Positions 36,651 to 46,638 are shown, counted from the stretch's first letter. The stretch: DNA of 64,000 nucleotides from Dyadobacter sp. CY343 (GCF_021390335.1 NZ_JAJUXK010000004.1:744001-808000); one strand, 5' to 3'. Numbers and translations are program-made. Notes: generated by a model not told the origin, from the sequence alone.

Positions 36651-38081
36651 TCAATACAAAACCCAGGTATCCTTGCCCCCGCCACCTTGTGACGAGTTTA
36701 CAACCAGAGACCCTTTACGCAACGCAACTCTCGTTAATCCACCTGGAATGACACTGATATCATCTCCATACAGGATGTAAGGCCGCAGATCCACGTGCCT
36801 TCCTTCTGCATGCCCCTCGATCATACACGGAACGCGCGACAACGAAATAGTGGGCTGCGCGATATAATTCCGGGGATTATCACGAATTTTTTGTCTGAAA
36901 AGCTCGTGCTCCTCTTCCGTCGCTTTCGGGCCGATCAGCATTCCGTAGCCTCCTGCTTCGTTGGCTTCTTTTACAACCAATTGCGCGATATTTTCGATCA
37001 CATAATTGAAATCTTCTTCTTCGCCGCAAATGTAAGTCTGCACGTTCGGGATGATCGCCTCTTCGTTCAGGTAGTATTTGATGATCCGTGGAACATAAGC
37101 ATACACTACTTTATCGTCAGCCACGCCCGTTCCCGGAGCATTGGCGAGCGCTACCCTTCCTTTTTTATACACTTCAAATATCCCCGGAATACCGATCAGT
37201 GAGTCTGGATTGAATGCCTCCGGATCCATAAAAGTATCGTCTATACGACGATAGATTACGTCCACGATCTGCAAACCGTTGGTAGTCCGCATTTTCACAT
37301 AACCGTCAGAAACAACCAGATCCCGCGCATCCACGAGCTCCACACCCATTTGTTGGGCGAGGTATGAATGTTCGAAATAGGCGGAATTATATATCCCCGG
37401 CGTAAGTACAGCCACAGTTGGGTTGGGGCGATCGGCGAGGTGTTGCAGCATTTGCAGCAACCGGGTAGGATAATCAGATACCGGTCGAACACCTGTTCTT
37501 GCCAATACATCAGGAAAAATCTGTTTTGACAACTCCCTGTTTTCAAGCATATACGAAACCCCGGAAGGACAGCGCAGGTTATCTTCCAAAACCATAAAAG
37601 TACCATCGTCGCCTTTGATCAGGTCAGTTCCGGTAATGTGGCACCAGATTCCTTTGGGTGGTTTCAGGCCGAGACAAGGTTTCAAAAAGCATTTGCTCGA
37701 TTCGATCAGCTCGCGTGGAACAACTCCGTCGTTGAGGATATTCTGTTCATTGTAAACATCGTCAATAAACATATTCAATGCCTTGATGCGCTGTTTCAGC
37801 CCTTTTTCAAGCCACTCCCACTCTGCATTGGACAGCACACGCGGGATAATATCGATCGGCATGATCCGCTCCGTTCCCTCTCCCTCAGAATATACATTAA
37901 ATGTGATCCCCATCGAAAGCAGTGCACGCTCGGTAGCAAGCTGCCTGTTCGTGAGGTCATCATGTGTCAGATTTTCGAATTTGCTTTTCAAATGTTCATA
38001 GCCGGGACGGATCTGTCCCTCTGGTGAAAACATTTCGTCAAAGAAATTTTCGCTTTGATAATTTGAAAATGAAAAATTCAT
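36651..38081 (-). CDS. Circularly permuted type 2 ATP-grasp protein
   Basis: A 476-residue protein of the CP_ATPgrasp (DUF404/DUF407) family. Seen segments are NLRCPSGVSYMLENR (about residues 175-190), DVIYRRIDDTFMDPE, GYGMLIGPKATEEE and the C-terminal SSQGGGGKDTWVL. ATP-grasp enzymes ligate carboxylates to amines; many of this subtype sit with an alpha-E protein and a transglutaminase, which are absent here. ATG 38081 is chosen over a TTG at 38162. An esterase gene follows. Confidence 0.85.
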   Translation of the reverse strand: MNFSFSNYQSENFFDEMFSPEGQIRPGYEHLKSKFENLTHDDLTNRQLATERALLSMGITFNVYSEGEGTERIMPIDIIPRVLSNAEWEWLEKGLKQRIKALNMFIDDVYNEQNILNDGVVPRELIESSKCFLKPCLGLKPPKGIWCHITGTDLIKGDDGTFMVLEDNLRCPSGVSYMLENRELSKQIFPDVLARTGVRPVSDYPTRLLQMLQHLADRPNPTVAVLTPGIYNSAYFEHSYLAQQMGVELVDARDLVVSDGYVKMRTTNGLQIVDVIYRRIDDTFMDPEAFNPDSLIGIPGIFEVYKKGRVALANAPGTGVADDKVVYAYVPRIIKYYLNEEAIIPNVQTYICGEEEDFNYVIENIAQLVVKEANEAGGYGMLIGPKATEEEHELFRQKIRDNPRNYIAQPTISLSRVPCMIEGHAEGRHVDLRPYILYGDDISVIPGGLTRVALRKGSLVVNSSQGGGGKDTWVLY

Positions 38082-38434
38082 ACAATACAAAATTTGAATA
38101 AGTCTATACCCGAGTTTATCAAAACAATATATGGTCAATGTTTCAATTAACAAAACGATCAAAAGATCGAGCGTGCGTCCAATCTGACGTTGGGCCGCCG
38201 GTAAAGCACTTATTGTATGCTGGCAGTTTTCGAATTATTGAACACTACCTATTTTATCTTAGTATTATCTTATACGCTACTCCTAAGGCAGGATTTCAGA
38301 GTTCACTAAAATCATGCCGCTTCCCGGGAACAATAAATCACTTATTCCTAAAAACATTCGTTGCAACTCCGTGCAGTTCAGCTTTTCTTTGTACACTAAT
38401 ATAAAATTCCTTTATTCAACGTTTTCTAGTGACT
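38082..38434. other. Intergenic region with no recognised gene
   Basis: This 353-bp AT-rich gap separates two divergent genes and must hold both their promoters. No RNA gene, repeat or convincing -33/-7 pair was found. A short inverted repeat (CGATC-AAAA-GATCG, 38156-38169) is the only structure seen and may be chance. Confidence 0.4.
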
Positions 38435-39982
38435 ATGCCCAAAAGTTTATTACTCACGTTCATCATTGTACTGGGAGCGGCCTGCAAAGGCCTGACTCAG
38501 CATATGCCGGGCGTTGCCATGGGAAACTTTGCGGGTACTCAGGCACTCTACCATAACCCGGCCTTCGTGGCTGACAGCCGGTATTCGGTTTACGTAAATT
38601 TTGTCGGTTCCCAGTTTTATACCGGCAACAATCACGTCAAATACGCAGCTCCATTTTCCTTTCTGAGCTTGATCACCAATACGGTCGACGATCAATACAG
38701 AACCGAAAGAGGCGTTTTACGCTTCCCGCGCGCCTATTTGACAGAAAGGTTGAATGGTAATTCCAAATACATAAATGCAGGAGGAGATACCCGGCTTCCG
38801 TCAATTATGTTCAATATATTGAAAGGAAGGGCCGGGATCGGAATTGCTACGCGGGCACGTTATATCCTGAATGCTTCGCAGCTTACCGAACCAATGGCGC
38901 GACTGATCAGCAAAACGGCGCAGCTGGAAGAATTACAGGGTCAGACTTTTCAGAACCAGTCAGGGCAGCTGCATTTCAATGGATTAGGGGAAATAGCCCT
39001 GACTTTCGGAGGAATCGCCCTCGATAATGAGACCGAATTTATCAAGGTTGGTTTTACGGTTAAAAGGCTGATCGGACTGTATAATGCGCACGCGATCGTA
39101 GAAAGTTCAAGCTACGATTTGCAGCCGGACCAGGCTTATGAAAATCGCCGCCAGTTTATCAATGTACAGGAAGCCAATGTCAAATACGCGATTACACGTG
39201 ACGAAGGTTTTCAGAATATCAAGCCTTCGCCTGCCTGGCTTCTGGGCGGCGCGCCTCCTGGCAGCGGCTGGGGATTTGATATTGGGGCTGTTTACGAATA
39301 CCGGCCCAACATCAATAAATACACTTATACCGAGAAAGGCGAGCGGAAAAGGGATGCTTCCAAAAACAAATATCTGTACCGCGTAGCAGTTTCGCTGACC
39401 GATATCGGGCGCGTACATTTCAAAAATCCTTCCTACATTTTGCAGCAGGAAACGCGTACTGTCAATAAGGAGTTTCGCTACGATTCGTTCCAGAAGCTGG
39501 AAGGATCGGAGGGGCTTTTCAATGCGATCAACTCGTCGCTCGACGGCGGCGCACCTATTGCTCCTAATTTTAAGTCGGGATTACCGATGGCATTTCAGGC
39601 AAGTGTGGATTATCATGTAAAGGAAAAAATCTACGTGAGCGGACTCTGGGTTCAAAATCTGATCTCCCAGGGTGCATTCGGGATGAAAGCTGAATCGTAT
39701 ATTGGTGTAACACCCAGGATTGAGCATAAATGGTACGAATTGTCGGTCCCGGTTTCGCTCATGAACAGGTACAGATCGCCCGCAATCGGGCTTGTAGGAC
39801 GCGCAGGGCCGCTTTGGATCGGTACCGACCATCTTACGGGACTTTTGAATATTGGCAACCCGAAAGCATTTAACCTGTATTTCGGTCTCTCGGCTGGCTT
39901 GTTCAGAAGATCGCCGGAATCGCCCAATCAATGCTGGCCCCGGGAAGATTCGTGGTTGCGGCGCATCTTTACTAAACGATAA
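38435..39982 (+). CDS. DUF5723 family exported protein
   Basis: A 515-residue protein starting at ATG 38435; the in-frame GTG two codons earlier is unlikely. It has a signal peptide to about residue 22 and the DUF5723 opening GTQALYHNPAFVADSR, then many beta strands with alternating aromatics, ending in a Cys-containing tail, ESPNQCWPREDSW. DUF5723 proteins are Bacteroidota outer-membrane beta barrels of unknown role, distantly like PorV/PorQ. Confidence 0.82.
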   Translation: MPKSLLLTFIIVLGAACKGLTQHMPGVAMGNFAGTQALYHNPAFVADSRYSVYVNFVGSQFYTGNNHVKYAAPFSFLSLITNTVDDQYRTERGVLRFPRAYLTERLNGNSKYINAGGDTRLPSIMFNILKGRAGIGIATRARYILNASQLTEPMARLISKTAQLEELQGQTFQNQSGQLHFNGLGEIALTFGGIALDNETEFIKVGFTVKRLIGLYNAHAIVESSSYDLQPDQAYENRRQFINVQEANVKYAITRDEGFQNIKPSPAWLLGGAPPGSGWGFDIGAVYEYRPNINKYTYTEKGERKRDASKNKYLYRVAVSLTDIGRVHFKNPSYILQQETRTVNKEFRYDSFQKLEGSEGLFNAINSSLDGGAPIAPNFKSGLPMAFQASVDYHVKEKIYVSGLWVQNLISQGAFGMKAESYIGVTPRIEHKWYELSVPVSLMNRYRSPAIGLVGRAGPLWIGTDHLTGLLNIGNPKAFNLYFGLSAGLFRRSPESPNQCWPREDSWLRRIFTKR

Positions 39983-40059
39983 ATAGTGCCACTGCGTTAT
40001 TAGTTGGATACGGTACAATTTTTCCGGTACCAGACATATCTTCAAAACTTTAAGTAAAA

Positions 40060-40455
40060 ATGAGAGAGATACAAAAGACAAAAGAAGAGTGGCAACAGGA
40101 ACTGACAGGCCAGCAGTGTTTTGTTCTTTTTGAAAAAGGAACTGAGCGGCCATTCTCACACCCTTATAATGACAATAAAGAAAAAGGGACCTATGTTTGC
40201 GCAGCTTGCGGAACGCCGTTGTTCAGCTCTGAGACCAAATATGAATCAGGTTCAGGTTGGCCAAGTTTCTTTCAGCCTATTGCAAAGGAAAATGTAGAAG
40301 AGATCGTGGACAAAACACACGGAATGGTCCGGACGGAAGTTGTTTGCAGAACTTGCGGCGGACATTTGGGACACGTTTTCAGTGACGGCCCAAAACCAAC
40401 CGGACTCCGGTATTGCATGAATGGCGCCGCATTGAAATTTGATAAAGCCGAATAA
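40060..40455 (+). CDS. msrB: Peptide-methionine (R)-S-oxide reductase
   Basis: The 131-residue enzyme reduces methionine-R-sulfoxide. It has zinc cysteines (Cys47, 50, 96, 99), the [11 protein letters not shown] segment, [13 protein letters not shown] and the catalytic Cys119 in [11 protein letters not shown]. It is the short, cytoplasmic form with no signal peptide. A terminator follows. Confidence 0.95.
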   Translation: MREIQKTKEEWQQELTGQQCFVLFEKGTERPFSHPYNDNKEKGTYVCAACGTPLFSSETKYESGSGWPSFFQPIAKENVEEIVDKTHGMVRTEVVCRTCGGHLGHVFSDGPKPTGLRYCMNGAALKFDKAE

Positions 40456-40465
40456 CATTAACCTC

Positions 40466-40499
40466 AAAAGCCGGACTCAGTCAGAAATGTCCGGCTTTT
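40466..40499 (+). terminator. Intrinsic terminator after msrB
   Basis: An 11-bp stem (AAAAGCCGGAC with GTCCGGCTTTT) with a T run follows 10 nt after the stop. Confidence 0.8.
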
Positions 40500-40533
40500 C
40501 TTATCTTTGAATTCTTACGAACCATAACGTTTG

Positions 40534-43080
40534 ATGCAAGTTATCCGATCGTTTTTTAATAAAATAAGGGCAGTATTCAGATTCATTGCCTCCCTCATCA
40601 ACCGTATTGCATACAAGCTTACATCGCTTTTTACAGGTAAAAAACGCGCTGACAGATTATTCCAATCTTACCGGGACAAGAAGAGATCGCTAAACGATTG
40701 GTGGGAAAGAAATGTGGATACAAAATCGCCTTTCTACCGCCCGGTGATGATCATCTGGAAAACATTCGCTTATGGGTTCGTAGCACTTGCACTTTATATC
40801 TTTTCTGTCGAAACCAATTTCCTGTACCTTATGGGCAGCATGCCCAGCGTAGAAGACCTTCAAAATCCCAAAGTAGCCCAGTCTTCTGAGATATATACTT
40901 CCGACGGTGTGATGATCGGCAAGTTTTATACTGAAAACCGCACGCCGGTCACCTCTAAAATGATCTCGCCAAACCTCGTGAATGCATTGATCGCGACAGA
41001 GGACGTTCGTTTTTACAAACATTCGGGTATTGATTACAAAGCAATGGCCAGCGTGGCGATTGGCATTGCAACGGGCGCTACGGACCGTGGAGGCGGTAGT
41101 ACCATTACGCAACAGCTAGCTAAAAAGCTATTTAAAACCAGAAGATCGGGCGCGCGCGGCTTGCTGAGCTATATTCCGGGATTCAGTATATTAATTTATA
41201 AAACAAAAGAGTGGCTGACTGCCATTAAGCTGGAAAGGAACTTCACGAAAGAAGAGATCCTGACGATGTATTTCAATACCGTCGACTACGGAAATAATAC
41301 TTACGGGATCAACACAGCGGCGCAATCCTATTTCAGTAAGTCGCCGGATAGTCTCAATGTACAGGAGGCGGCGGTTTTGGTTGGTTTGCAGAAGGCGACA
41401 ACGACTTATAACCCGATTCGGAATATCAAACGCTCGCAGGAACGCCGGAATGTGGTGATCGGGCAAATGCAGAAATATGGTTATCTCAGCCCCAAGGAAG
41501 CCGATTCGCTCAGCGCATTGCCCATTGAGCTGAAAACCAAATTTGAAACTCCCTACGACGGAAATGCCAATTATTTCAAGAATGCAGTAGTGGATTTTGT
41601 AAAAAAATGGGGCGACGAGCAGGGATATGATCTTTATACCGACGGCCTGAAAATATACACCACCATCGATTCGCGCATGCAGGAAGCTGCTGAGGAAGCG
41701 ATGACGCAGAAAATGAAGCAGTTGCAGCGCGTTTTTGAAGAACACTGGCGCAACCAGAATCCATGGGTTGACGAGCAGGGAAAAGAGATTACCGACTTTT
41801 TACCAACCGTAGTAAAACGCACCAGCAAATACAGATCGCTCGCAGCGAAATTCCCGAACAACCCGGACAGCATCACATATTATTTGAATAAGAAAGACAC
41901 GATGACCGTCTACGACTGGAAGAATAGCGGCGAGATGAAAAAGTACTGGAGTTCGATGGATTCTTTGGATTACTACAAACGGATCCTGCGTGCCGGAATG
42001 ATGGCGATGAACCCGCAAAGTGGCCAGATCAAAGCGTGGGTAGGTGGTTTGGATTACAACTACTTCAAATACGATGCGGTAAAGCAAGGAAAGAGGCAGC
42101 CCGGCTCGACCTTTAAATCGTTCGTATACACCGCGGCGATCGACGATTCTACATTCAATATGTCTCCCTGCGACGAGATCGTCGACAAGCCGTTTGAAAA
42201 AATATATATGGAGGACGGTGAGCAGAAAGAATGGCGGCCGCGCAATGCAACCGGCACCTACACTTATGCAAGCATGACGCTGCGCAGGGCGCTCGCACAG
42301 TCAATAAACTCGGTTACCGCCGAGCTGACCGACCAGATCGGAGCTGATAATGTGGCGCGTTATGCCAAGAAAATGGGTATCACTACGCCGCTGAAAGGAC
42401 TTCCTTCAATCGGTTTGGGACCTTTTGATGTGTCCCTTTATGATATGGTCGCAGCTTACAGCGTATTTGTGAACAATGGTACTTATACAAAGCCGATCCT
42501 GGTGACAAAAATTGAAGACAGTAACGGTAAGGTAATAGAGGAATTCCAGGCAGAGCACCGCCAGGCAATACGCCCGGAAACTGCATTTCTGATGACACAA
42601 ATGCTGAAAGCAGGTGTGGAAGAGCCGGGGGGAACTTCGGGCAGTATCCGCTGGAAATTTGATGTGACCAAAAACAGGAACGAACTGGGCGGAAAAACGG
42701 GTACAACCTCCAACAACTCTGACGGCTGGTTTATGTGCATCACGCGCGACCTCGTTGTGGGAGCCTGGGTAGGCGGCGACGACAGAAGCATTCACTTTCG
42801 GACAACGAATCTGGGAGAAGGCGCAAAAACGGCGCTACCTATTGTGGGTAGTTTTCTGGAAAAAATATACAGGGATAAGTCGCTGGCTTACGAAACGGGA
42901 CCATTTCCAAAACCGAGTTTCAAGATCGAGAAAAACTACAACTGCCCGACACTTTACCTGCCGAGCATGAGCGATTCACTGGGTATTGAAGGTGATAGTA
43001 CCCCGGCCGGAAGAAGCGCCGAAGACGAATTCCTGATCGGGCCGCCGCCGATTCCGCTGGATACCGGGCGGAGGAATTAA
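40534..43080 (+). CDS. Penicillin-binding protein 1A
   Basis: The 848-residue bifunctional enzyme polymerises and crosslinks peptidoglycan. After a cytoplasmic leader and one membrane helix (about residues 68-90) it has a GT51 domain with IATEDVRFYKHSGIDY (catalytic Glu about 157) and GGSTITQQLAKK. The transpeptidase domain has SxxK in GSTFKSFVY (Ser about 523), SxN in AQSINSVT and KTGT in GGKTGTTSNNSDGW. ATG 40534 is preferred to the TTG immediately before it. Confidence 0.95.
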   Translation: MQVIRSFFNKIRAVFRFIASLINRIAYKLTSLFTGKKRADRLFQSYRDKKRSLNDWWERNVDTKSPFYRPVMIIWKTFAYGFVALALYIFSVETNFLYLMGSMPSVEDLQNPKVAQSSEIYTSDGVMIGKFYTENRTPVTSKMISPNLVNALIATEDVRFYKHSGIDYKAMASVAIGIATGATDRGGGSTITQQLAKKLFKTRRSGARGLLSYIPGFSILIYKTKEWLTAIKLERNFTKEEILTMYFNTVDYGNNTYGINTAAQSYFSKSPDSLNVQEAAVLVGLQKATTTYNPIRNIKRSQERRNVVIGQMQKYGYLSPKEADSLSALPIELKTKFETPYDGNANYFKNAVVDFVKKWGDEQGYDLYTDGLKIYTTIDSRMQEAAEEAMTQKMKQLQRVFEEHWRNQNPWVDEQGKEITDFLPTVVKRTSKYRSLAAKFPNNPDSITYYLNKKDTMTVYDWKNSGEMKKYWSSMDSLDYYKRILRAGMMAMNPQSGQIKAWVGGLDYNYFKYDAVKQGKRQPGSTFKSFVYTAAIDDSTFNMSPCDEIVDKPFEKIYMEDGEQKEWRPRNATGTYTYASMTLRRALAQSINSVTAELTDQIGADNVARYAKKMGITTPLKGLPSIGLGPFDVSLYDMVAAYSVFVNNGTYTKPILVTKIEDSNGKVIEEFQAEHRQAIRPETAFLMTQMLKAGVEEPGGTSGSIRWKFDVTKNRNELGGKTGTTSNNSDGWFMCITRDLVVGAWVGGDDRSIHFRTTNLGEGAKTALPIVGSFLEKIYRDKSLAYETGPFPKPSFKIEKNYNCPTLYLPSMSDSLGIEGDSTPAGRSAEDEFLIGPPPIPLDTGRRN

Positions 43081-43094
43081 GGGGTTAGCATGCT

Positions 43095-43166
43095 TGTCAG
43101 CCTGAGCGCATCTGTCAGCCTGAGCGCAGCCGAAGGCACGTGCCTTCGACTGCGCTCAGGCTGACA
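43095..43166. repeat. REP-like 54-bp palindrome with extra half-unit
   Basis: 43113-43166 is a loopless near-perfect palindrome with 27-bp arms and one mismatch, centred on CACGTG and ending in TGTCAGCC. A partial direct copy of the left end lies at 43095-43110. The TGTCAGCCTGAGCGCAG core is of a type I know from dispersed Bacteroidota repeats. It sits between the converging PBP1A and ABC genes. Confidence 0.85.
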
Positions 43167-43171
43167 GACCC

Positions 43172-43193
43172 TTGTTGGTGTTGTCACCAACAA
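43172..43193. terminator. Hairpin between PBP1A and ABC transporter genes
   Basis: A perfect 9-bp stem (TTGTTGGTG with CACCAACAA) with a TTGT loop sits 4 nt before the ABC gene stop. It has no clear T tail, so terminator function is uncertain. Confidence 0.4.
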
Positions 43194-43197
43194 CTAG

Positions 43198-44973
43198 CTA
43201 AATGGTACCAATCTTGTGAACTTCTTTATACTGCATTCGATAAAGATTGGCGTAGAAACCTTCTTTTTCAAGCAACTGCTCGTGGTTTCCTTCCTCGACG
43301 ATCTGCCCTTTGTCAACGACAATGATCTTGTCGGCTTCTTGGATCGTCGATAACCTGTGCGCGATAACGATCGCAGTCCGGCCTTTCATGAGTGTTTCGA
43401 TCGCGTGCTGGATCAGCTCTTCCGTCTCGCTATCTACCGAGCTCGTCGCTTCATCCAAAACGATGATCTTAGGTTCGTGAACCATTGCCCGCACGAAAGA
43501 GATAAGCTGACGCTGGCCAACAGAAAGCGTCGCGCCGCGCTCCATTACATTATAAGTGTAGCCACCGGGCAGTCTTTCAATGAAATCGTGCACGCCAACC
43601 AGCTTAGCCGCTTCCACTATCTTTTCATGTGTAATGGAAGAATCTCCCAGGCGGATATTGTTTTCAATCGTATCCGAAAAGAGGAAAACATCCTGTAACA
43701 CAATCCCGATATGCCGGCGAAGTGCATTCAATTCGAACTCGTGCACTTCTACCCCATCTACATAGATATTGCCTTTGTTTATATCGTAAAACCGGGTCAG
43801 CAGATTGATAATGGAAGACTTACCGGCGCCAGTCGCTCCCACAAGTGCGATCGTTTCACCTTCCTTTACACTGAAATTGATATCCTTTAATACATACTCC
43901 TCGTGATTATAGGCGAACCAGACGTTTTTAAAGTCGACATTACCTTTGATCAGCGGCGGATCATAAGTGCCCTCGTTGGAGGTATATTCTTCGCTGTCGA
44001 GTACTTTCAAAATACGGTCTGTGCTCACGATCCCCATTTGCAGCGTATTAAAACGGTCGGCAAGCTGGCGGATCGGGCGGAAGAAGAGGTTGATAAACAT
44101 CACAAATGCAGTTACCGTACCAAACGTCACCTCACTTTCAAGTATCTGCTTTGATCCGTACCACACTACCAAACCGGTACCTGCAGCAGCGATCACATCG
44201 GCAACCGGGAAATAGATAGAGTAATACAAGATTGACCGGATGTTCGCATTGCGGTGCACTTTATTGATCTCCCGAAATTTTTTATACTCAATATCCTCAC
44301 TGCTGAAAATCTGCACAATGCCCATTCCCGTCAAATGCTCCTGAACAAACGAGTTCAGATTAGAAACAGCCGCCCGCACTTCATTGAATGAGTCTTTGAT
44401 TTTTTCCTTAAAAATGTAGGTACAGATCAGCATCAGCGGAATCATCGACAAGCTGATCAGAGACAATTTCCAGTCCATATAAAACATGACCGCGATGATC
44501 AGGATCAGTTGCAAAATATCTCCCGCAATAGCCGCCATGCCGTCGCTGAATACATTCGAAAGTGTTTCCACGTCTGAAATCGTGCGGGTTACCAGTCGCC
44601 CTATCGGTGTATTGTCGAAAAATTTCAACCGCAAACCGATGATCTTCTGGTAAAGCTCTACGCGAATATCCCGGATAATGTATTGCCCCAGCCAGCCCGA
44701 CATATAGGTATTCCAGAATTGAGCAATACCCTGAAAAATCGTCACGATCACCATTACGATCAGCATGATAGTCAGCTGCTTGTAGTCGCCGGTAGCAATC
44801 GGAGTATCAATTGTATATTTTATTAAAACCGGAGTAAGCGGCGCAAGGAGGGCATTCAATAAAATAATTCCGATCAGCAGATAAAACTGCTTTTCATAGG
44901 GACGAACGAAAGTATATAAACGTCTTAATGTAGGTAGATCGAATATCTGGCCGCTTTTGGTTTCCTGATTCAC
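43198..44973 (-). CDS. ABC transporter with fused membrane and ATPase domains
   Basis: A 591-residue half-transporter of the MsbA/LmrA type. Six membrane helices span about residues 25-305, then the ATPase has Walker A GATGAGKSS (about 374), Q-loop, signature LSVGQRQ (about 482) and Walker B IIVLDEATSSVDSE. The start must be GTG 44973: no ATG lies between it and the upstream stop, and no Met occurs before the first helix. The substrate is unknown; lipid or drug export is usual for this family. Confidence 0.9.
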   Translation of the reverse strand: MNQETKSGQIFDLPTLRRLYTFVRPYEKQFYLLIGIILLNALLAPLTPVLIKYTIDTPIATGDYKQLTIMLIVMVIVTIFQGIAQFWNTYMSGWLGQYIIRDIRVELYQKIIGLRLKFFDNTPIGRLVTRTISDVETLSNVFSDGMAAIAGDILQLILIIAVMFYMDWKLSLISLSMIPLMLICTYIFKEKIKDSFNEVRAAVSNLNSFVQEHLTGMGIVQIFSSEDIEYKKFREINKVHRNANIRSILYYSIYFPVADVIAAAGTGLVVWYGSKQILESEVTFGTVTAFVMFINLFFRPIRQLADRFNTLQMGIVSTDRILKVLDSEEYTSNEGTYDPPLIKGNVDFKNVWFAYNHEEYVLKDINFSVKEGETIALVGATGAGKSSIINLLTRFYDINKGNIYVDGVEVHEFELNALRRHIGIVLQDVFLFSDTIENNIRLGDSSITHEKIVEAAKLVGVHDFIERLPGGYTYNVMERGATLSVGQRQLISFVRAMVHEPKIIVLDEATSSVDSETEELIQHAIETLMKGRTAIVIAHRLSTIQEADKIIVVDKGQIVEEGNHEQLLEKEGFYANLYRMQYKEVHKIGTI

Positions 44974-45111
44974 CTGGTATTGGTTTGGATTGGTTCTTGA
45001 CTGGTGTTCTTGGTCAACAAAGTAAAACTAAAAAATGTCACCAACGATTTGAAAAAACTGCCCTGCCGGGTGTATCTTTCTGAATACCTGCATCGTATCA
45101 TCACAAACTGA

Positions 45112-45672
45112 ATGGAGCTGTTTCTAAGTATTTGTCTGGGGATCGGCCTCAGCGCGAGCTGCGGTTTCAGGGTATTTATGCCAATGCTCCTCGCCAATAT
45201 CGCGGCTATGAACGGTTGGATCACACCGGGAGAGCAGTTCGCCTGGCTCACAACCTGGCCAGCTTTTTTTGCGCTTCTGAGCGCCACTATCCTCGAAATA
45301 GGCGGTTATTACATTCCTTTCGTCGACAATCTGCTTGATACAATTGCAACCCCGGCGGCGGTGATCGCGGGCACTCTCCTAACTACGTCCGTCATCGAGA
45401 TCGACAGCCCGGTGATCCATTGGGGCCTCGGACTGATCATCGGCGGCGGCACGGCAGGCATTGTCCAGCTCGGGACCGGCGCATTGCGGTTATTATCTTC
45501 CAAAACGACTGCCGGGCTAGGAAATCCGGTTGTCTCGACCGCAGAGAATGTCGCGTCCTTCACTATTTCAGGACTCGCTATTTTCCTCCCGATTATTGCA
45601 ATTGCGCTGGTAGGTTTGCTGTTTTTCTGGCTTTTCAAGAAACTGTCGAAATTGAAAAAACGCAGCTCATGA
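45112..45672 (+). CDS. DUF4126 family membrane protein
   Basis: A 186-residue protein with about four or five hydrophobic helices and the DUF4126 opening LGIGLSASCGFRVFMPML. The family function is unknown. Its stop overlaps the AraC start as ATGA, and its own upstream region is shared with the ABC gene. Confidence 0.83.
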   Translation: MELFLSICLGIGLSASCGFRVFMPMLLANIAAMNGWITPGEQFAWLTTWPAFFALLSATILEIGGYYIPFVDNLLDTIATPAAVIAGTLLTTSVIEIDSPVIHWGLGLIIGGGTAGIVQLGTGALRLLSSKTTAGLGNPVVSTAENVASFTISGLAIFLPIIAIALVGLLFFWLFKKLSKLKKRSS

Positions 45673-46595
45673 TTCCAGTGTCAGACGCAATACCTATTCA
45701 TTCACTGCCGAAAACACCCAGTCAGGTTCCTGCATTAAAGATATTCCGATTTAAAAACAGCATTGAGATCAACCGCGAGGCCGCAATCCCGCTGCCCATT
45801 ACTCCCCTGCCTACCGACACCCCGCACCGCCACACTTATTATGAGATTCTTTTTGTGGAAGAAGGTCAGGGTTTTCATGAGATCGATTTTCACTCTTACA
45901 CAGTCCAGGGAGCGGATGTACATTTTCTGACGCCCGGACAGGTGCATTTGCTTACTTTTTCCAGTTCTTTCCAAGGCTTCATCGTCGCATTTTCCGAAGA
46001 TTTTTACACGTTTTATAATCCCGTTGGTCAACCGCTTTCGCAGCTGCCTTTTTTCCAGCCAGCGCGTCGACAACCTATTATTACACTATCTGACACCGAG
46101 AAACGCTATTTCCATAATATCCTGGAAAATATGGTTTCCGACCACTTGAACGAAGACGCGGATCAGGCATTGATTGGGAAATATTTAGGTGTGTTTTTAC
46201 AAAAATGCGCATTGTTGAGTCAGCGCAATGTGCAGCCGGAAGACGCAGGAACACAGACACTTCCTGAACTCGTGGGCAGGTTCCAGGAGTTAGTGGAAAA
46301 GAATTTCCGGCAAATGCATGAGGTACAGCAATATGCAAATGCGCTGGCAGTATCTCCCGACTATTTAAGTAAAATCACCAAAAAATACCTTGGTACCCCT
46401 TCGCAGGAATATATTCTTGACAAACTGCTGCTCGAAGCAAAACGCTTGTTGGTCTTTACCAGTTTGAGCAGCAAGGAAATAGCCTACCATATTCACCTCG
46501 ACGACCCTTCCTATTTCAGCCGGATATTTAAAAAGAAAACCGGACTTACCCCAAACGAATACCGGGATCAAGTACGGAAAAGTACCATCCATTAG
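45669..46595 (+). CDS. AraC-family transcriptional regulator
   Basis: The 308-residue regulator starts at ATG 45669, overlapping the DUF4126 stop; longer in-frame readings run inside that gene and are rejected. Residues 50-140 are a cupin sensor domain (HRHTYYEILFVEEGQGFHEI, shortened here to its His and Glu residues), and residues 200-305 hold the two helix-turn-helix motifs: SPDYLSKITKKYLG and SSKEIAYHIHLDDPSYFSRI. Position suggests it controls the GH88 cluster that starts 87 nt downstream (inference). Confidence 0.9.
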   Translation: MIPVSDAIPIHSLPKTPSQVPALKIFRFKNSIEINREAAIPLPITPLPTDTPHRHTYYEILFVEEGQGFHEIDFHSYTVQGADVHFLTPGQVHLLTFSSSFQGFIVAFSEDFYTFYNPVGQPLSQLPFFQPARRQPIITLSDTEKRYFHNILENMVSDHLNEDADQALIGKYLGVFLQKCALLSQRNVQPEDAGTQTLPELVGRFQELVEKNFRQMHEVQQYANALAVSPDYLSKITKKYLGTPSQEYILDKLLLEAKRLLVFTSLSSKEIAYHIHLDDPSYFSRIFKKKTGLTPNEYRDQVRKSTIH

Positions 46596-46607
46596 CCGAT
46601 TTGTACC

Positions 46608-46638
46608 TTGATCTGACTTTTTGGCCATTATATCTTTG
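46608..46638 (+). promoter_or_regulatory. Promoter of the GH88 cluster
   Basis: TTG, 20 bp, then TATCTTTG, an exact Bacteroidota pair, predicts a start near 46644, about 39 nt before the GH88 ATG. An AraC binding site is expected nearby but not identified. Confidence 0.7.

Noticed and set aside
38156..38169. Operator in the ATP-grasp/DUF5723 gap
   Set aside because: A 5-bp inverted repeat is expected by chance in 353 bp of AT-rich DNA.
43113..43166. Rho-independent terminator
   Set aside because: The palindrome has no loop and no T run and is far longer than a terminator stem.
45420..45668. 83-codon upstream extension of the AraC gene
   Set aside because: It runs inside DUF4126 and is frame-shadow sequence; the regulator starts at the ATGA overlap.
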